DNA of 60,000 bases. Source: Takakia lepidozioides. Taxonomy: Eukaryota; Streptophyta; Takakiopsida; Takakiales; Takakiaceae. Below are positions 48,211 through 60,000 of the stretch, piece by piece (the first letter of the stretch is position 1; the number at the start of each line of letters is the position of its first letter). A program made the translations under genes and the position numbers. The notes below the pieces were generated by a model. It was not told where the DNA came from and did not search any database. It worked only from the letters and a program-made list of their open reading frames with translations. The DNA is taken from contig CM060734.1 of the NCBI GenBank assembly GCA_030704615.1, forward strand, positions 3,474,001-3,534,000, in the 5' to 3' direction.

Positions 48211-50335
48211 ATATATCCACATAGTGCTTTTTCCAGAGGGGTTTCTAAGCGCATACCCATTCTTCATTGACAGCTGGGCAAAGACAAATCCGGACACAAC
48301 TATGTACACAGCGGGAATTCTGGAGGACTGGAGCAGGTCCCATTTGAAAGACTGTGGCTGGTACCTGGACTGCCCCAAACAATCCACACCCTGGGAGGAG
48401 AACGTCCTTCGGAACTTGAATGACAATGCCAAGGCTCTTGCTCCACTTACGGATAGGCAGCTACAGTTGAGAGATCTCCGGCTTTTGAGAGCAACGGAAC
48501 CGGTTGTGAATCCGAGCCCAAAAAAGAAGGGTGGAAAGAAAAAGGATAAAAAGAAAGAGGGCGAACAAAGCCAGGCAGCGGCTGCTGTGGCAGGAGGGGC
48601 TCAGAGGGGGTCACATCTCACTCTGTCAGATCAGCCATACGAGGCCCTACCTAACCATGGCAGAGGTGTGGCCACGGGATTCCAATACAAGACTGTGAAC
48701 GAAAGCTTCTTGGACATGATGGAATCAAGGAGGAAAGGCGGCACAATCAAGGAGAAGTCCCCGACTTGGGAGACACTGTCTTCATTCCTCACTATGGTAA
48801 ATTCCCTCTACATTCCACCCTCCTTGTCATTTGTTTTTGCAGTGTGTTCACAAGTCCTGTAAGTGGGATTGATTTTTTTTTTTGGTGTGAAGGCTGGGAA
48901 AGGTCCATCCTGGGTGAACGGAGAGAAGAAACCCTTTGCCTGCGAGCTCGTTGTTGTGGACATTCCAGACGGGCTTCCAGTCCCATATCTCCCTCCGAAA
49001 GGTGTCACTCCGTCCTAGAATGAATGGGACGAGCACTACTGGCCTTGGGTCTTCAAATTTGTGGGAACTTCTTGGCTGACAATGGGTGTTTCCTCATCCT
49101 CCAAGCAGCCAATTCAAAGTGCAGACGACTACCGGACAATTTTCTGAAGTCTGGTGGGATAAAGGTGATTAAAAGCTGGAATGGAGTTAACAGTCTCTCA
49201 CTTACAAAGGGGGACTTCCCAAGCCAGAAGGTATGTCATATCCTCCATTACAAACAATCTTGTGGAAATGTTTCCCGTGTTTGGATTGCTCTATTTTTCT
49301 CTTGCGCTGCCAATCTCCTCTTCCATCCTTGCGTTGACGCAAGCATGGTTCAATGGTGTCCTCTGCTCATTCCCTTGGTCTTCCCTCGGTGCTCTCTCCA
49401 CTGACTCCTATGTTTTGATTTCGTAGACACGAGCTTTTGACGCGCACTGTCTCGTAAGAGAACGCCACCCATCGACACCATCATCTGTGAAGGAGTTCGA
49501 GGTCTTGAAAGGGGGAACGCATGTTGACTCGTCTTGCGATCCGATAGATGATGATTTCATCTACAACTACGTGGACGCCTCACTTACTGTGCTGCGGACT
49601 TCCGGAGAGCCATGGAGAGGTGGAGAAGAGTCCTGCCTTCATGCAGACAGTCATCGAGTCTTGCAGCATTGAAGGGTCCCGAGTTGTTGACCTCACTCTT
49701 GGAACAGGTTTGTGCCTTCACACTCTCGCAAATTCTGCCTACATTGTTGTTGACAGAGATTGCAGGTGCACCTATCTTTGCTCATTTTCTGGATTCTGGA
49801 TGCAGGGGCATCGTTCCATGCCTGCAAGGCAGCGGGAAGACATTTGTTCGCCTTTGAGGGAGATGTCGAGCTGTACAAAGAGGTGATAGCTCCCCTCCAT
49901 GAGGGCTCAACCTCAGGCACACAGATAGATGCGGCGGTCGCAGCAGTGCCGTTGGAACACGAGGACATGGAAATTGACGACGATTTTGATTGTGAGTAAG
50001 TCGTCTGCTTTTTCTTTTTTACATGGAACTCCTTTGTGTCGTCGGAGTTGGGGCAGCTCATGAATGTTTGCAATGTTTTTTGCAGGAGCCCTACAATACC
50101 AAGGTTCATCCCTTTCTTTGCGAACCCGGACTTCTTCCCAAGTCCACCTCCCATGCTTGAATTGCCATGTTATGCTGAGGCTGCAGCAAGATCATTTGCT
50201 CTCGAAGCATCTCCCCCTCGTCTGGTTTGTGGCAGGAAGGGACGTGTGCATAGAGGGACTATGGTGTTTATTGATAGTTGTACTTTGGTTTCGAATGCAA
50301 TGTCCTCTGACCGTGGATCTCCGAAATCGAAATAA
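48211..50335 (+). pseudogene. ParB/Srx-like plus methyltransferase-like gene, copy C (3' half)
   Basis: It corresponds to exons 7-10 of copy A. 48211-48796 encodes the segment with CGWYLDCPK, the Lys-rich linker and VNESFLDMMESR. A region near 48900-49230 holds VVVDIPDGLP, the motif-IV-like block. About 49434-49709 holds AFDAHCLVRE and SPAFMQTVIESCSIEGSRVVDLTLGTG, the motif-I-like block. About 49804-49996 holds GASFHACKAAGRHLFAFEGD, and 50086-50335 the last exon (PFFANPDFFPSP). Introns after the AAG codon, after GGAACA and before the last exon match copy A. Damage includes a TAG at 49016, a poly-T slip near 48875 and a frameshift near 49600. No ParB half is present. Confidence 0.75.
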
Positions 50336-50723
50336 TCCAAATTTTTTCAGACTTTGTGTAGATAATGCAATACCAAGTTCTATGATTTCAATCATGCGTG
50401 TGCCTCTCCACCTGTTCTTATATTCAAAACTTCCTTCATGTATGTTCATTAATCCATCCGATAGACGTCAACAATAGAAGCACTCAGCATCCATACTCTT
50501 GCGAAACATTTATCCAATGCTGTGAGCATTCATTAATCCATCGGTGTGCCGGATTACATCCAAAAAAATCCAATAATCATCCATCAATCTTACACCATCC
50601 ACAAAACTTTCATCCACCTTTCATTCATTTATCATCCAATTGCCATCCAGTTTTTATCCAACATTCATCCAGCATCCATCCGGCATTCATCCTCGTCCCA
50701 TCCACATGCGCCCAATGCCCCAT
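50336..50723. repeat. CATCCA-rich low-complexity stretch
   Basis: From about 50560 to 50710 short ATCCA/TTCATCCA units recur irregularly. No gene is seen between the element copy and the LINE. Confidence 0.7.
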
Positions 50724-53700
50724 GACTTTTGTCATTGAGTTAACATCCTTCTTCGGGGCTCAACTAGCAGGGTCATCATCAATGGCCACCTTTCAAAGCC
50801 ATTTCAGCTGCAAAGATCGGTAAGACAAGGATGTCCTCTGGCTCCCTTCCTCTTCCTCTTTGTAGCAGACACCTTGGGTTACATGCTTGATGACAAGTTC
50901 ATGGTCAGAGGTCTTCAGCTCCGGAATCCAAAAACTCAACTCAGGCTACAGATCAAAGATTCCATGTTTGTGGATGACACTTTCCTGCTCCTTCAGGCTG
51001 AGCCTTCCACTCTCTCAGCGGCTGAGAGCACTCTTAAGAAATTCTGTAGGGTCTCTGGCTTCCGGGTTAACTGGAGGAAGACTAAAGCCTTGCTGATAGG
51101 TGACCCATCTATGTCTTCTATTGGGATCAACCCCAACTGGGGAGAAGACCAAGGTATGGCCTGGCTTAAAGCAGGAGAGCCAACCACACTGCTGGGTCAC
51201 ATCTTTGGCCTAGACCTCACTGAGGAGCAGAGAATAGGGCCCATTCTAGCCAGACTCAAGAAGGAGCTAGCTTTCTGGGGCTCTAAGTTCCTCTCCATCA
51301 CCGGAAGAGCTCTGGTTGCTAACCAGGTTCTACTAGCTGGGATTTGGTATTTTGCCTCAACTTGGAGTCCGGGCTCGAAGTTCATGAAGGAAATGAAGAG
51401 ATGTATCAGAAACTTTATTTGGGGAGCCCATTCAGACCTTCAAAACAAACGCCCACAAGTTTCATGGTATCAGACTTGCCTCCCTAAACAATCAGGTGGG
51501 TTAGGGGTGCTAGATCCAGAAACCCAGATTCGGGCCCTCCTTGGCAAGTGGCTGCCAAGATTGCTGGGGCCTGAAGGAGGCTGGTGGAAACTGCTTGTAA
51601 TAGGGACTATTGCCTTGTGCTCCCCTCTTCAGGGAGTGGACTGGGCCCCTTCTATCTACTGGATCTCTCAGGGATTTAATCACAAATCCCTAGGCTCTTT
51701 GCTCTGGAAATCAATTTGGACTGCCTGGGGTAAATTCAGACCCTTTCTCAGAAAGCAAGAGCCTTCGTCATTCCATGAGGTCCAGAGACAACATCTCTTC
51801 TTAAACTTAGCCGTGCCCACCCCCAAGAGAGGAGCCAGGCCAGAAAATGGGCCTCATGGGAAACTAGAGGCATCTCCCAGATCTCCCACCTCTGGACTAG
51901 CACGCCGGAGTCTCTCACTCAGGGGGGGCCACTCCTTATCAGTTTGGTAGACACGTGCGATAAAAGGGTATTTTCCTAGGGGATACTAATTTAATTTTTT
52001 GGTTTTTTCTGCACCCTATAATTATATAATATACAGCATTTTTGAGTAGGCTATTTTATTTATTTATTCAGCAGCAACCATGAATATTTGATATGCTATA
52101 TTAATACAAAAATAAATAAAATATTTTCTTACAAAGCAAAAACTTGTGTTTTATATTCCCATGCAAACTTGCATTTTACATTTCATTACTTACTAGAAAC
52201 AAACTCATCTAGAGTATCACTATCAACATCAGCGAGGGTGTATACATTTTGACCTCTATTGTAAGTCAGAGTTACTGAACTAATAATAGAATCAATATCT
52301 ATCCATTTATTATCAGTGACATCGTACTTGAACTTCAGATGCCCTCTAGACTTAGAGAAGTATTTAATAGTACCATGATATTGGTTGATGGTTTGTTGAA
52401 GAGATCTACTGGCTGATGGGAGAACATCGTGGCATATGCAATTACACATGTTCATCATGGATCTAAGTAATCAAACTGCTTAACCCTAGCTCTGCCCACA
52501 CTTTACAGTGTAGGCAGGGCATTCTTTGGTCAATGAACAATCAGCTAACTAACTACAAAGCGGTTTTTGCCCCTTTCTTTTCACACTACACATCCATACA
52601 CTGTTTGACACGTATCATTCAAAAATACCTTCACCCTATGAGTAATTCTAAATAAAATGTAATTGGAGCCTTTAACCTCTACCCTCTATTCATTTAAATG
52701 CTCCCGCCTATATTTCTCATACCCTATATTACTTTGAAAAATATTCTAATTTTTACTTATAGAGAATAAATGACACCCTATATTTTTTTGCACGTTAGGT
52801 GGTAATTTTTGGAAGTGGACCCCCCAAGCTCTCACTACAGCTTTGGGCCCCACAAGGGTGCTGGCATAAACCCCATCCTGCAATCTGTTCCAAACCATCC
52901 TCAGGCTTGGGGAAGGGTCTCCTTCGCCACATCAGTGGGTGACTACTCCTTCCCTAGCCTCTAGTATTCTCTACAATTCGGAGGTGGACTTGCCAGCCAT
53001 CACAGGGTATGCGTTTGGGGCTGATTTGTTCTCGGGTTTCCTTTCCCTGCTCTCCTCGGAGACTGTTACCATCCAGGCAGGGCAGGCCTCTCCAACACGC
53101 ATCTGCCACTGGTCCTCTAAATTCAAAGACTTCAACCCCTCCCTCCCGGCAGGGGAAGCCATTCTCCCATGGCTGAGAAATAGCTCTTTTGCTTGGATTG
53201 GCGGCCTACCTTTGGGGAAGGTAGCATACAAGGCTCTCCTTCAACCCAAACCTTTGCTCAAGAAATGGAACGACAAGTGGGACCATTTTCTATTCAGAGA
53301 TGAAAACTGGAAATGTATCTGGGGTCTAATCTGGGAGAAAGCTAAGCCATCCAAAATTAATTATTCTTATGGCAGATTGCGAACAGGGTCCTAAAGGTGC
53401 ATCTGTTCTTGGACTGGCAAGGGCCTATGTGGCTGCTGCACTTCAGCCACTGTAGAAAGTCTGGAACATTGCCTCTTGCAATGTGTGGCCATTTGGCCCC
53501 TTGCCTTACACTTCTATTCTGCATGGGAGTGTATTGCCCCAGACCCAATTGTTTTCCTATTGAACTATAAAGAAACAGGGAAGACCAGGGCTGTTGGATG
53601 TCCTGTTTTTGACCCTCTGGCAAATATGGAAAGCCAGATGTAGTTGGGCATTGGACAATCAGAACTCATCTCTTTCAAAGATCCTCACTCTAGTCTTCAA

Positions 53701-54350
53701 TGACCTCACCATTGCTACTAAACTTGCCTGGGCGAAATTGGGTGCAGAGTACAACAAGCGCCCATAACGTGGTCCAGCACTCTTCACCTCCTTCAGGCGT
53801 ACTTGGGGGAATAGGGGGCTCATCTGCTCTTGCATCGACATCGACACCTATTTATGGGCAGGAACAATTCCACATATCTGGCAGCAGCGAAGAGCCCCCC
53901 TCTTCAGCCTCCCTTGACTTTGAAAGATCAGATCGAAATTGGAAGCACATCAAGACAGCCGTTAAGTCCAAGCTTCATTTTCACCGGTAGATAGATGGGC
54001 TTCTCACTGGTTTCTTGTTTGCCACCGTACCCTACACTAGTACTTGGCTCCCCCTGATCTAGGGTTATTCGAGGGCCTCCCCCTCCATCGCTCTATGCTT
54101 ATCGCTCCTTAATTCTATTTGTATTGAGGAGGTCGACTGTCTCAGGTCCATTGTACCCAGGAATCTCCTTCACGATTTGTCGTGTGTTAGGCCTTATGGC
54201 AGCCCTCGGGCCTGTAAAGGGCTTAATTTTTTTCCTTCAAATAATTCCAAATAAAGTTGTGAGGGCCACTAGCCCCCTGTTACCTAAAAGAAAAAAAGAA
54301 AAAAAAAGAAAAAAAAACAATTTTCGAAATTATTATTATTATTATTATTA
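50724..54350 (+). mobile_element. 5'-truncated LINE with A-rich/(ATT)n tail, interrupted
   Basis: It starts within the reverse transcriptase (INGHL-type block, then VADTLGYMLDD). An open frame at 50874-51950 carries the catalytic SMFVDDTFLLLQAE and the thumb-connection region to RQHLFLNLAVP. Similarity resumes at about 52815-53960 with the C-terminal region (WSSKFKDFNP, WGLIWEKAKPSKI). The element ends with an A-rich tract from about 54287 and (ATT)n to 54350. The 51955-52810 segment is AT-rich, unrelated to the LINE, and probably another insertion. It holds a minus-strand 90-codon frame (52186-52458) that I do not recognise. Confidence 0.8.
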
Positions 54351-54451
54351 AAAGGCAAATTAGGTTTTGAAATAGTAAAAGAAGGGTGACGGATGAAAGC
54401 GACACGAAAACCACTTGCACCAGGAGGCGACGTCAGGCCGTACTGTCACGA

Positions 54452-54581
54452 CACGTGTGCTCACCGCCGGGCCTCGGGTGGCGCCCTGTGAATTTGCAGA
54501 GGGCTCACCCTCGACGTACGACACCTCTACGTACGACCTCTGTGGAGGTAATCCATACTTGTAGGAGACGACGCCACGTGG
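54452..54581. promoter_or_regulatory. Two G-box (CACGTG) motifs upstream of GPT
   Basis: CACGTG occurs at 54452-54457 (in ACACGTGT) and 54575-54580 (in CCACGTGG), about 590-715 bp upstream of the GPT start. G-boxes bind plant bZIP/bHLH factors. The role is inferred; the rest of 54351-55166 is GC-rich and shows no gene. Confidence 0.4.
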
Positions 54582-55166
54582 TTGGGGGAGGGTGGAGTTT
54601 CTTAGGGCGGGGGCCCGCCCTGTACCGACTGATGGTCCCCACCCTGGACCAGCAGACGCCGAGGCGCGGGCTTCCCAAGTTCCCCTGGCCACGTTCGCAG
54701 AGTTGGCCGGGGCATCTCGCTGCTGCTTCTGCTTCTCAAGATTTTTCTGCGATCGAGGCACGTGCACCATCGGTCTGCGCTGCTCTGCATCGGTCGAGGA
54801 TCTGCAGAAGTGAGCGTCTATCGCATCGGTGCATTGCTTGTTAGGCTTCCTGTGCGCGCTTTGTTCGCGATCATTCTGCTTTTGCCGAGTTCATACTTTC
54901 TTTTGCGTGCTGGTGAGGCGGTCGCCTTGTCCTCGGTAGCAGGAGCAGTTTCCCTCCTGTCGAAGCTCTGTTGATCCCCTTGTTTGGCTCCATCTTCCAC
55001 TGTGCGCTTGCAGAGGATACAAGGTCCCTGTCATTTGGAGTATTAGAGTGGGGCTCGGTCTCTTCCTTGAACTGTAAGGCAAGGCGGGGCGCTAGCTTGT
55101 TTTGCGTGAGCAATTTGGTTTCTGCTTTGTGGAACGCAGTAAGTAGAAGCGGAAGCAGACACGAGG

Positions 55167-57624
55167 ATGTCGCAGAGTATGGCTGGGGTTGCAACAGCGG
55201 ATTGTGGGACTACGCGCATGGCAACTGTTCCGCGACCTGATTGCATGTGGTGTGCGAGCTCCCAGGGGCCTTCGACATCGTTTTCAAACACTCAGTCTGG
55301 ATTATCGCGGGCAGGCGCTCTCAGATTGCAGGGTCTCCACAGCAAGAAAATGATTAAACCAGGGTCACCAGCCGATCTGGCGCAGAGATCGTTTATGACT
55401 GGCCAATACCTCAAGTTGGCACCGTTTAGAAAGGTTAAGCAATTTGAGCTTGAGAAAGCAGCAGCGGGAGTGACAATTCGGGCCAAAGCATATGATGCGG
55501 GCAAGTCGGAGGCGTTTGACACGGGGAGTGCGGACAGTGCTGTTGAGGATGATGGAGTGGCGGCCAAGGCGGCAGCACAAAAGCTGAAAATCGGGATTTA
55601 TTTTGCTACTTGGTGGGGATTGAATGTGGTGTTCAACATCTACAATAAGAAAGTGCTCAATGTCTTTCCGTACCCCTGGTTGACATCAACACTCTCCCTC
55701 GCTGCGGGGTCGTTGATCATGCTGGCTTCCTGGGCAACACGCCTCGTCGAAACGCCACAATTAGATGCAGACTTCTGGAAAGCTCTTGCACCGGTATGAA
55801 TCCATGTCAAAAGCCTGTTTTTTTAATGCCTTTGTAAGTGTATTATGTGCTGTCGTCTCTGAGGCCTTAAGTTAAATTCTTCTCGCATGCTGAAAGATAC
55901 TCTTCAGCTTTCTCTTTTTTCACGTCTATTTGGTCGATCCTACTCCTTGATGATCTATGTGGACCTGAAGTTTGGAATCCAGCAAATATTACTGTTTAGT
56001 ACTGTTGGAACATCTGTCTGAAGATTTGCTGCAGATCTGAAATATTTATGGATGTGGTCTATCAATTCAGAGCTGTTGTCTTAGGCAGGGTTCAAATGCC
56101 CAAGGTTTTGATGCTTGTTGTGAGAGTCTAGCATATGTGCACTACTGTCATTACAAAGGATTCTGTGGTAGTGTGATGTGAATGATGATCCTGGCCCTTC
56201 TTAAATTGAAAACATCATGCTGTATATTCATTGGCCTTTGTTTTATGGAACATAGGTGGCCTTGGCCCACACGATTGGGCATGTTGCAGCAACAGTGAGC
56301 ATGTCGAAGGTGGCTGTGTCATTCACACACATCATCAAGAGTGCCGAGCCTGCTTTCAGTGTGCTGATTTCAAGGCTCTTCATGGGGGAGCACTACCCCT
56401 TGCCAGTCTACTTGTCTCTACTCCCTATCATTGGTGGGTGCGCTTTGACTGCTGCTACGGAGCTTGATTTTAATGTGACAGGTAAACCCCTGCCCCTACT
56501 CTTTTTCTGTTCCACGAGTCCACTTACACTTCAAATCCATAAGTCTCTAGCAGTCTTTCAGCTTTTTCTTCCTACTTTCTTCCTTTCTTTCCATAAATTG
56601 TCCTGTTGTAACTCCTACACCAGGACATTGATATTAAATTTGCAGTAGAAAGTGGATAATAAAACCTGTGTGTGTATTTCTGTCCCAGGATTTATGGGGG
56701 CTATGATCTCCAACATTGCATTCGTCTTCCGTAATATTTTCTCGAAGCGAGGGATGACCAAGGGCAAGTCAGTGGGTGGCATGAATTACTATGCATGCTT
56801 GTGCATGTTCTCATTGGCGCTCTTGACACCATTTGCTTTTGCCGTAGAAGGTCCCAAACTGTGGGCTGCTGGATGGCAACAGGCTACTGAAACTGTTGGC
56901 CAACAATTTTTCTGGTACAAAGTTGTCCCTTTCTTATAGACTGCCAATGCAGGAACTTTCCCACTCTTAAATTAGTATGAGCCGGTCTGTGGCTGAGAAT
57001 GACAGATACCTAAGATTGTCAATGTATGTCAATCAGATATCAGGAGGAAACATGGTTTTGACTGTGGTTCATTCAGATACACATAATTCAGTGTTGCATG
57101 ACCTGAAATGGTTTTGTTTGAGGGCGAGTTGTGTTTTTCTAAGTCGACAGTGATTTGTATATTGTGTGCAGGTGGGTGATGGCTCAGAGTGTGTTCTACC
57201 ATCTGTACAACCAGGTTTCATATATCTCATTGAATGAAATTTCACCACTTACATTCAGCATTGGCAACACCATGAAGCGTGTGACTGTTATTGTGGCTTC
57301 AATTATTGTGTTCCACACAGCTGTTAGGCCCATCAATGCTGTGGGTGCCGCAATCGCTATCTTTGGAACGTTCTTGTACTCTCAGGTTAGCATATGGCCA
57401 TCTTTTCTCAAGTATGAAATGGACCTAATTGTTAGAAGAGTAGATAAGATGAGAAGAAATGGCAATGTGGGTTTGTTTGCTCAGCACTTGTGAGTTTAAG
57501 ATCCAGTGCAAGTGGGATGGAGAGGTCTTGTCGATAGGATGACGAAGATGAAATTTGTTGTGCAATTGAAACTCTGAATATCATAAACTCGGTGGTTTTG
57601 GTTGGTGTGCAGGCCAAGCAATAA
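55167..57624 (+). CDS. GPT: Plastid glucose-6-phosphate/phosphate translocator
   Basis: The exons are 55167-55793, 56256-56481, 56689-56914, 57172-57385 and 57613-57624, all GT-AG and in phase; together they give 434 residues. The first roughly 125 residues are Ser/Ala/Lys-rich and fit a chloroplast transit peptide. The mature part has the triose-phosphate-translocator fold with GPT-type blocks: KLKIGIYFATWWGLNVVFNI, NKKVLNVFPYPWLTSTLSLA, HTIGHVAATVSMSKVAVSF, THIIKSAEPAFSVLISR, MISNIAFVFRNIFSKRGM, GMNYYACLCMFSL, YHLYNQVSYISLNEISPLTF, SIGNTMKRVTVIVASII and GTFLYSQAKQ. It exchanges glucose 6-phosphate for phosphate across the inner plastid envelope, feeding starch synthesis and the oxidative pentose phosphate pathway. 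The last exon codes for only Ala-Lys-Gln-stop. The gene appears intact and is the clearest single-copy-type gene in the window. Confidence 0.95.
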
Positions 57625-58862
57625 AGCAAATCAAAGTTGTGGAAGGTGGCTACTGCAATAATGAACATGGTTGCACAGGCTGCTATTGAAGGCATGCTTA
57701 AAACCCTGCACCAGCACGCTTTACCAAATGCACTCACAGCTGAAGGATTATATGTATGAAAAGCAGCTTTCTATGGAGCCATATAACAATGGACCCGCGG
57801 TATGGTATATACCTGCAACTTGGGTGATGGCAGCTGTTGGTCACAAGTTTGTCTGAGGTCCATAGATTGAGTAAAACAGGCACTGAGAGAGGTGGGGGGT
57901 GAGGGACTGCTGACTTAAGTTCACAGATGTACTCATTCACAGTGCATAAGTTAGTTTCTAATCTGTAGTCACTTTTGCAGAGATTGTGGAACTGAATGTA
58001 GTAACTAATGTCGGTTTCGATGGTTGTGACCGGTTGTGACCATTAGAACTTTGCACGTAGAACTTTGCAGGTCTGCAATTCGTAGAGAAATTGTGGGAGC
58101 TTCACATCCATCCATATGGGAGGATAAGCTGACTGGACCCTTATAAATAATTCTCATCTTCCCCCTTTGGATGAAGAATTGACTCATGTTTGCATTTATA
58201 TTTGTCACCATCTGATATTGGACATGAATCATACTCTCTTCCTACTTCGTTGATTACAGATGGTAATAGTAACCTCAACAAAGAAATATCTTGCCACTGG
58301 CTATGGAGGTACCTGTTAAGGCAGGAGTGGCAGAAGACTAGAAGAGATGAATGCTGCATGCAGCTGCGGTCAGTCTTCAGTTGCCAACTTTAAGTACTGA
58401 TCCAGACATCTGCAGAGAGTAGCGATGGGGAGTCCTGTCCCTCGAATGTTCGAACATAAACGCTGCAAATATCCTGGGCCTTTCGTACAAAGTGATGACA
58501 GATGAAGACATGACCATCTTTCATCACATAGAGCAATCAACAGCCCCCCTCTTCATCTTTCACCACTATCCTACTTCCATAACTTTTAAGAATTTGGTCC
58601 AAAAGATTTGTAACGCTACTCTGCCTCCCATTTACTTCTCTTCCTGCTGCTTCTCTAATTGAGCCTCATCACAGTATCCTAGTTGCAAAACTATTCATGC
58701 TGCATCTGGTGGATTGGAAAGGGTTACTCTCTGGTCTAATTGCCTGAGGACCCTTTTTCTTCCTCTTTCCATTGGTTGAAAACCACGAATAAGCTTACTG
58801 TCACTGCCTGAGTTAGCCAAAACCTGATTGGTCATGAACTACCCTTTTTGAGACCCCATTAC
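57625..58862. other. Intergenic stretch between GPT and the convergent gene
   Basis: This includes the GPT 3' UTR. No gene or repeat of note is seen. Confidence 0.5.
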
Positions 58863-59811
58863 CTGGTTCCCAAGTCCCATTGGAAAAGGAGTCGCCAACC
58901 CTTCCCAACTCAGCTGATTGCATGGAGCGAGCAGCTTCGGCCAAGAGCCGCCGTGTCTCCAGGAGAGAGGCCATGGCCACCTTATCGGTTCCAGCTGCTG
59001 CTTCCAAGGCGTCGGCAGCTTTCTCCGCTTCAGCCATGAGCATCCTGCTCCCGCACATGATACCGTACTCCCCTTTAGGAGGATGCAGTTAGGCCTACTA
59101 TTGTGACAGTTCTACCTTCTCTCAGATCTAGAATCTGAAGATGCACCAGGACAGTTGCAGGAGACTTTTAGGAAATATTTGTGCCTTCCTCTCCTTCCTT
59201 TTGAAATTGATGCGATGTAGGTCAGAAACCCAGTGTCAGTACCTCAACTACACTGATAATTCTAATGACACAGGAGGCTCATGGACACTAGGTATGTTCC
59301 AAATACAAGAAAATGTGTGGACTTCCATTAGCTGCTTACCGTGCTCGTTTGGCAGCCTCCTTTCTTCTCAACTCCATCATCAGCCAACCCTCTCGAAGCC
59401 GCTTTATTTTCTCCAGCTTGTCACTGGCCAACAGGTCTACATACGCAGCACGTAGGGGAGATTCTTTGATGGGTCGGGCACCTTCGTAGGACAGTCGTGT
59501 GCTGCTGGAATCTCTCTCTTTAAGCCAGTCTTTTTCATGCACATTGTTTTTCTTTGGGACTGCCAAAGAGCTAGTCACAGGTTGGGCTGTTTGACTGCCT
59601 GCTGGTCTGGGCAGTGTGACAGAGGCATGTCCCTTGACTCCAGCAGCTTCCATGCGTGCCTTTCTGGCTTTAGCTGCATTCTCGTCTGCCAAAACCTCTG
59701 CAATGAATTCCTCGTCAAGGCCTGTTATTTGGTTAGAAGATACGGCTGCTTTTCTGGCTACGGCTGGTCGTTCCTTTTGCATGCCCTTGGACACCTTATT
59801 TCGATACTCCT
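58863..59811 (-). CDS. Unrecognised coiled-coil protein, exons only (partial)
   Basis: Two minus-strand exons look real. 59811-59340 has an acceptor before EYRNKVSKGM, carries ITGLDEEFIAEVLADENAAK, SYEGARPIKESPLRAAYVDL and LREGWLMMELRRKE, and ends at a GTAAGC donor. About 59072-58863 carries EYGIMCGSRMLMAEAEKAAD and SLLETRRLLAEAARSMQSAE and ends at a GTAATG donor. The protein is Ala/Glu/Lys-rich, probably helical, and has no domain I can name. The exact acceptor of the second exon is unresolved, since the phase does not close with the nearest AG. Further exons probably lie off both ends. Confidence 0.55.
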
Positions 59812-60000
59812 GCATTTGGAAATTGGGATTGAATTGAGCCTGCTAGGATGATCAGTCACTCCATCTGCTGTGTTGAATAACCACACACTAACAAAACTTC
59901 TAGCAATCCGAGAGCTGCCAATTATCTGACTCTCTGCTTCATTCATACTGGATGCAAGGCAACAGTGACCAAGTGATGGCAAGCAATGAAATGTCTGAAT

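Noticed and set aside
54360-54844. Frames of 136-152 codons on both strands upstream of GPT
   Set aside because: GC-rich promoter-side sequence; no domains, and the frames overlap on opposite strands.

Overview
This window is nuclear DNA of a green plant-lineage (streptophyte) organism. The evidence is a plastid glucose-6-phosphate/phosphate translocator with a long transit peptide, a zinc-knuckle TIPIN/Csm3 homologue of the plant type, an LRR-VIII-1-type receptor kinase, a boron-transporter relic, GT-AG introns of 50-600 bp, and abundant plant-type retrotransposons. The gene complement and one unusual gene family suggest a charophyte alga (something like Chara) or another non-seed plant; the species is a guess. 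One assembly gap of N runs from about 31,000 to 31,499.

Layout. 0-1.4 kb: intergenic, with a foldback and a (TG)n tract. 1.4-3.5 kb: TIPIN-like gene (+), with a probable frameshift in its last exon. 4.15-6.84 kb: kinase half of a receptor kinase (-), one intron of which holds a 5'-truncated LINE bounded by a perfect 16-bp target-site duplication. 6.99-11.94 kb: decayed Ty1/copia element (+), its 3' LTR cut off. 11.94-21.4 kb: an unusual element, made of a 53-bp-period palindromic array, a 10-exon gene for a ParB/sulfiredoxin-fold-like plus DNA-methyltransferase-like protein, a second palindromic array, and a divergent pair of genes of an unknown family. 22.3-25 kb: tandem repeats. 26.4-27.2 kb: LRR exons (+). 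27.9-30.8 kb: second, 5'-half copy of the ParB-methyltransferase gene (-), next to the gap. 32-34.2 kb: AT-rich repeats. 34.3-41.1 kb: LINE (+), split by an 890-bp terminal-inverted-repeat element. 42.2-44.4 kb: intact pogo/Tigger-like DDE transposase. 45.8-46.4 kb: boron transporter relic (-). 46.7-50.3 kb: third copy of the unusual element (unknown-family gene plus methyltransferase half). 50.7-54.35 kb: third LINE with A-rich and (ATT)n tail. 55.2-57.6 kb: intact GPT gene (+). 58.8-59.8 kb: exons of an unrecognised gene (-).

The most interesting system is the ParB-like/methyltransferase-like gene family. Three copies in 38 kb keep the same intron positions where they can be compared. The fullest copy is a 1,434-codon frame open across ten exons except for three TAG codons. 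It lies between arrays of a 22-bp palindrome, and single palindromes also sit in three of its introns. This looks like a DNA-level mobile or repeat-associated element with its own DNA-binding and modification-type protein. That function is inferred from motifs; the palindromes may be its target sites, but nothing here proves it. The housekeeping genes (TIPIN, GPT) are ordinary and unrelated to the element.
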